From positions 22,840 through 86,839 of the forward strand of contig JANDLT010000017.1 in the NCBI GenBank assembly GCA_024330265.1: a DNA stretch of 64,000 nucleotides, written 5' to 3'. The notes beneath the pieces were generated by a model. The model saw nothing but the letters and a program-made list of their open reading frames with translations. It ran no database searches and was not told the DNA's origin. The stretch is from Pyrinomonadaceae bacterium MAG19_C2-C3. GTDB lineage: Bacteria > Acidobacteriota > Blastocatellia > Pyrinomonadales > Pyrinomonadaceae. The position numbers and the translations under genes were made by a program. Shown piece by piece: positions 60,597-64,000 of the stretch (position 1 is its first letter; every line of letters begins with the position of its first letter).

Positions 60597-60888
60597 TCAC
60601 CTTACGCGATTTTGTTTTTAGCCCGATTCATCGGGCTTTCCGCGAAGCGGCACTTAGACAGGTTCCGTTTGACGGCTGGGTGAAACGCGAGTTGAAAATT
60701 GAAGGGCGTTTTAACGTCCTTCCCACTCCCGCTTTAGCATTTGGCTAAAGCCGCTCCTTTCAAAAGGACGTTGAAACGCCCTTCAAATTCTTACGCCGTT
60801 TGCCCACGCGATAAAATCGCGTGGCTAGTCGCCGCTTCGCCGCAAAGCCGCGTGAACGCGGCTGAAAACCAGAATCGCGTAAGGTGAG
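60597..60888. mobile_element. Palindromic MITE-like element, family 3, copy E
   Basis: About 292 bp. Ends TCACCTTACGCGATT (left) and AATCGCGTAAGGTGA (right) are perfect inverted repeats, continuing imperfectly through TTTT.AGCC and GGCTTT..GCGAAGCGGC. The 8-bp direct repeat TCATTAAC flanks it (60589-60596, 60889-60896). Interior modules CCGTTTGACGGCTGGG and GAAGGGCGTTTTAACGTCC are shared with family 2. Duplication includes the ATG of the 59042-60592 gene. Confidence 0.9.
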
Positions 60889-60937
60889 TCATTAACAAAA
60901 TTTCGGTAAAGATTTCAGGTGACGCGCGATTATAACT

Positions 60938-61181
60938 GAAGCCTGTGCATAAATCGTCGCGTAGCGACAAGGTGACTTTAGCCGTGCGTTTTAACGCACG
61001 GAAAGCGTCGAAATAGAATTGTCGTCGCGTTAGCGACGGTTGAATATACGGCGACCCGGTTTCAATCGTCGCTGACGCGACGACGGGTATTTTTATCCGC
61101 TCCCGTGCGTTAAAACGCACGGCTAAAGTCATGACATCGCTAACGCGATGAAAACAAAGAACTTTAATTTGCACAGGCTTC
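60938..61181. mobile_element. Palindromic MITE-like element, family 1, copy B
   Basis: 244 bp with 12-bp perfect inverted ends GAAGCCTGTGCA / TGCACAGGCTTC. The 9-bp direct repeat ATTATAACT abuts both ends (60929-60937, 61182-61190). Interior order of palindromes matches copy A (13816-14060): GCCGTGCGTTTTAACGCACG, GTCGTCGCG..AGCGACG, TCAATCGTCGCT, then the complementary CGTGCG unit. Confidence 0.93.
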
Positions 61182-61194
61182 ATTATAACTAACG

Positions 61195-61227
61195 AAACGA
61201 CCGGGCGGCTATTCCGCCCGGTCGTTT
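61195..61227. terminator. Rho-independent terminator for the TonB-receptor gene
   Basis: Stem AAACGACCGGGCGG (61195-61208) / CCGCCCGGTCGTTT (61214-61227) with loop CTATT, 50 bp beyond the stop on the minus strand. T-run is short on that strand but the stem is strong. Confidence 0.85.
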
Positions 61228-61276
61228 CTGTCACAAGGCAGCGAGCGTTGTCACACGCTTCCCGCTCTCGCGCCGC

Positions 61277-64000
61277 TTAGAACAGATACTTCAAGCGGTA
61301 CTGAAAGACACGCGCTTGCTGGAACGCATCGAAGCGACCGAAGTCGTCGTTACGAAAGTTGTTATTCGGAACAGTGGGAATCGCTTGATTGAAAGCGTTG
61401 AAGGCTTCGATGCCAAACTGAAGCGTCGTCCCTTCGGTTATCCGCGTGTTCTTGAACAGTGACAGGCTGGTGTTATTAAATCCCGGACTGGTGAACGTGT
61501 TGCGCCCCAAACTGCCGAACCTGATGGTGTTACCGGCGGCATTCGTGACCGCGATATTAGCGGCTCCGAATGCCGCGCGATTGAAGAAGCGTCCTGCCGG
61601 GACGTTGGCGAACGGGTCGCCGATTAAGGTCGCGCGGCGACTGCCGTTGTCGCCGTCAACAACGGTGAACGGGAATCCGGTGCGAGCCAGAACGATGATG
61701 TTTAATTGGAAACCGCTGACAAGCCGGTTGAGCGCACTACCGCTGTTGGAGCTGTTGAAGAAGCGTTGCCCCTGACCGAACGGCAAGTCAATAATCGCGT
61801 TGGCACTCACGAGGTGGCGCACGTCGAGCGAGGAGTTACCCCGTTCGGCGGCGAGGTCGAACGGGTTTTGCGGACCGCCCGCCGAACCGCGCCCTTCGCC
61901 GACGCCCTGAAAGACGCCGGTCGAGTCGTCTATGTTGTGACTGTACGTGTACGAAAATTGCCCGCTGACGTTACGCGACAAACGCTTGACGAGTTGCGCT
62001 TGCAGGGAATCGTAAGACGCGCTCGCGCGATTCTCATAAGCCGTCGCGTTTAGGAACTGACCTGCCGCGTTGCGCGCTTCGGCGGTTCCGTCTCTGCCGA
62101 TGGCGCGCGTCGCCAGCAAATTCCTTGAGCGGTTGCCGACATAGCCGATGTTGAACGCCAAGTCGTTCGTGAATTGATACTCGGTCGTGATTTGGAATTG
62201 ATGCACCTTACCCGTGCGCTGTTGGGGTTCGACGAAAAAGACGGTGACACCCTCCGGCACATTCGCGGGGTCGGCGAACGCTCCCGGCGGTACGCTCGGC
62301 GGACCCGTCTGTAAGTTGAAGTTGGTGCGCGGTGAGTTGTCGTTGAAATCGGTGCGGTTGCCGTTGTTACCGAATCCGATGGTGCCGCTAAAAGGCGGAT
62401 TCTGCACGAGCGGCGGGCTATCGGTAGCATCGAGCGTGTAGAGTAAGCCGTAGCCGCCGCGCACGACGAACGTCTTGGCATCGTTGAGCGCGTAGGCGAA
62501 ACCGAGGCGCGGACCGAAGTTGTTTTTATCCGTTTCGATGAGGCGATCACTGCTGTCGGAAGCGAGAATAACGCGACGGGCGGCTAAGTCGAAGTTGCCG
62601 AGACGACCGGATGCTTCAGTCCCACTCGGAAATAAGTCGTAGCGCAGACCGAGATTTAACGTCAGACTGTCGTTGACTTTCCAATCGTCCTGCACGAAGA
62701 AGCCGAGTTCCTGCGAGCGAACATTGAACGCGCCGCCGGGAATCGCGCCGCGATTGCCGAAGTTCGGCGCGGTGGCGAGCAGGATGTTGCTGATGGCGAG
62801 TCCGGTTCCACCGTAAGGCGTGCCATTGATGTCAACAAAGCAACCGGGAGCGGTCACGGCTGGCGTGGTCTGTGTTGCGGCGGTGATGGTGAGAGTGGTT
62901 TGTGATTGAGTCGGACAAGTTTGCCCGGTAGCGAGTCGGCGCGCGAGCGGCGCACGGTTGTCGTAGCCGAGGTTGCCTTTTAAGCCTCCGGCGCGCCCGC
63001 CGTTAATCGTTTCAAGATAACGCAGGCGAACTTCGCCGCCGAACTTGAAGACTTGACTGCCTTTGACAACCGTTAAGGTGTCGGCAAAGTACGGGTTTTT
63101 GCTGTTGAAAAGGAAGGGTCCGCCGTCGCCCGCGAACTCAAGCGCGCCGGTGCCGAAGCCTCCGAAGAGAATCGAACCCGTCTGCTCGAACGAACCGTCG
63201 TTGACGTTCGGTACACCGGTATCCGCCGCGTAACTCGGACTGAAACCACACGCGCCGCCGACGCCGCAATTGAGAATGCCGACGTTGATTGTGGTGTAGC
63301 CGAAACGGAAGTTGTTAAGCACGGTCGGTGAAAACGTTGTCGTGTTGTTCAAGACGACTTGGCGCGTGCTGCTGTCTTCCACGCCGTTGCCGAAACCCGC
63401 CGGAACATCCGGGAAGAACGAATCGCGTAGGCTGAGGTTCTTTTGATCGCTGAAGCGACCGGAGAGTTGATTGTTCGAGCCAATCTGCTGGTCAATCTTG
63501 ATGTCGTAGTTGTCAATATCTTCGCCGACGTTGCGCGTGCCGAAGAAGTTGCGATTGCCGCCGTCGTTCGGGTCGTTGACGTTCGCACTCGGCTGCGGGT
63601 AGCGTCTCAAGAAGTTGAGGGCGACAGGACTGAAGCGACCCACCGGAATTTGATTGTTCGCAAACGCGCGCCCGGTGAGCGGGTCGCAAACAGGTCCATC
63701 CTCCGCGTCATCGGGGTCGCCGTCGGCGTTGCAGTCGCGGTTGACGGTGAAAGCGTTGAAGTTGCCGTTGACGACGCCGAGCGCGGGGACGGTCGTGCGA
63801 ATCCCTTGCGGCAAGTTGTTACGCGCACCTAAGAAACTAAAGAAAAAGAAAGTCTTGTTGCGTCCGTCGTAGAATGCGGGTCCGCCTTCACCGAAGCGCG
63901 GAAGGAAGACGGGTCCGCCGACCGTGCCGCCGAATTCGTGAATCTGCTGCACCGCCTTTCCCACAGGGTTCGGGTTACCGCTTGAAATCTGGTTCGCGCG
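61277..64000 (-). CDS. TonB-dependent receptor, Oar-like (5' end beyond window)
   Basis: The frame is open to the window edge, so at least 907 C-terminal residues are present and the start is missing. Features of acidobacterial Oar/carboxypeptidase-regulatory TonB receptors: FGGTVGGPVFLPRF, KTFFFFSFLGARN, a long beta-barrel with LGLRYDLFPSG, and a terminal aromatic strand ending VFQYRLKYLF. The plug and N-terminal CarboxypepD_reg-like domain lie outside. Such receptors import large or oligomeric substrates such as peptides or glycans. It is followed by a strong terminator and mobile element B. Confidence 0.92.
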   Translation of the reverse strand, partial: RANQISSGNPNPVGKAVQQIHEFGGTVGGPVFLPRFGEGGPAFYDGRNKTFFFFSFLGARNNLPQGIRTTVPALGVVNGNFNAFTVNRDCNADGDPDDAEDGPVCDPLTGRAFANNQIPVGRFSPVALNFLRRYPQPSANVNDPNDGGNRNFFGTRNVGEDIDNYDIKIDQQIGSNNQLSGRFSDQKNLSLRDSFFPDVPAGFGNGVEDSSTRQVVLNNTTTFSPTVLNNFRFGYTTINVGILNCGVGGACGFSPSYAADTGVPNVNDGSFEQTGSILFGGFGTGALEFAGDGGPFLFNSKNPYFADTLTVVKGSQVFKFGGEVRLRYLETINGGRAGGLKGNLGYDNRAPLARRLATGQTCPTQSQTTLTITAATQTTPAVTAPGCFVDINGTPYGGTGLAISNILLATAPNFGNRGAIPGGAFNVRSQELGFFVQDDWKVNDSLTLNLGLRYDLFPSGTEASGRLGNFDLAARRVILASDSSDRLIETDKNNFGPRLGFAYALNDAKTFVVRGGYGLLYTLDATDSPPLVQNPPFSGTIGFGNNGNRTDFNDNSPRTNFNLQTGPPSVPPGAFADPANVPEGVTVFFVEPQQRTGKVHQFQITTEYQFTNDLAFNIGYVGNRSRNLLATRAIGRDGTAEARNAAGQFLNATAYENRASASYDSLQAQLVKRLSRNVSGQFSYTYSHNIDDSTGVFQGVGEGRGSAGGPQNPFDLAAERGNSSLDVRHLVSANAIIDLPFGQGQRFFNSSNSGSALNRLVSGFQLNIIVLARTGFPFTVVDGDNGSRRATLIGDPFANVPAGRFFNRAAFGAANIAVTNAAGNTIRFGSLGRNTFTSPGFNNTSLSLFKNTRITEGTTLQFGIEAFNAFNQAIPTVPNNNFRNDDFGRFDAFQQARVFQYRLKYLF

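Noticed and set aside
60791..61234. A 147-codon minus-strand frame
   Set aside because: It spans two mobile elements and a terminator; the frame is a by-product of palindromes.

Overview
The window looks like a chromosomal segment of an acidobacterium, probably class Blastocatellia. This is an inference from protein content: an acidobacterial-type VWFA protein (25563-26732), an Oar-like TonB-dependent receptor (61277-64000), abundant Sec-exported and outer-membrane proteins with no sign of Gram-positive biology, moderately high GC, and many dispersed short palindromes. No rRNA, prophage, CRISPR array or plasmid replication gene is visible. There is one tRNA, tRNA-Thr(CGT).

Layout. 0-7 kb: plus-strand housekeeping run (serine hydrolase, a 36-aa membrane peptide, miaA, hfq, a P-loop kinase-like protein, holB, a receiver-HATPase regulator, an orphan antitoxin). 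7-13.8 kb: a minus-strand isoprenoid/lipid/envelope cluster read truA, uppS, cdsA, dxr, rseP, ispG. 14-18.3 kb: a modular Pro/Thr-linked exported protein, pyrE and a DnaQ-like exonuclease. 18.3-21 kb: two VTT membrane proteins and an outer-membrane barrel. 21-25.4 kb: an accessory island of exported proteins and gene fragments beside a transposable palindromic element, ending with a PagL-like lipid A deacylase. 25.5-38 kb: VWFA protein, aldehyde dehydrogenase, penicillin-acylase family enzyme, slipin, alpha/beta-hydrolase fold protein, tRNA-Thr, DJ-1/ferritin-like fusion, LexA, SYLF protein and TlpA-like lipoprotein. 38-49 kb: leuS, nfo, an M19 dipeptidase, a GAF-PAS-GGDEF-EAL protein and an S9 peptidase. 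49-57 kb: a maltodextrin-use cluster (MalQ, cyclomaltodextrinase-like GH13, MFS sugar transporter, TonB C-terminal protein, second GH13) interrupted by a REP-associated tyrosine transposase. 57-64 kb: two TPR proteins and the truncated TonB receptor.

The most striking content is between the genes. At least five elements of 245-400 bp (13816, 20966, 42276, 60597, 60938) are built from chains of short perfect palindromes, have terminal inverted repeats, and are bounded by direct repeats of 7-9 bp that differ at each site. That is the signature of real transposition. They fall into three families by their ends but share interior palindromic modules; one carries the C-terminal remnant of a Y1/RAYT transposase. 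A separate REP family with the head GTTTAGAGG surrounds the intact RAYT at 52695-53339, enters its coding region, and recurs at 58919 and, as a variant, at 6868. A third layer is short tandem repeats with 7-bp or 8-bp periods (4774, 11024, 11920, 12079, 33742, 42239, 42583), several of which form gene starts, stops or C-terminal tails. A fourth is CAGAG-rich inverted repeats at 8214, 26742, 46764, 48940 and 55379.

How it works together: the maltodextrin block would import and process alpha-glucans; truA-ispG supplies undecaprenyl phosphate, CDP-diacylglycerol and isoprenoid precursors together with the envelope-stress protease. The mobile repeats sit almost only in intergenic spaces, often directly at gene starts or ends.
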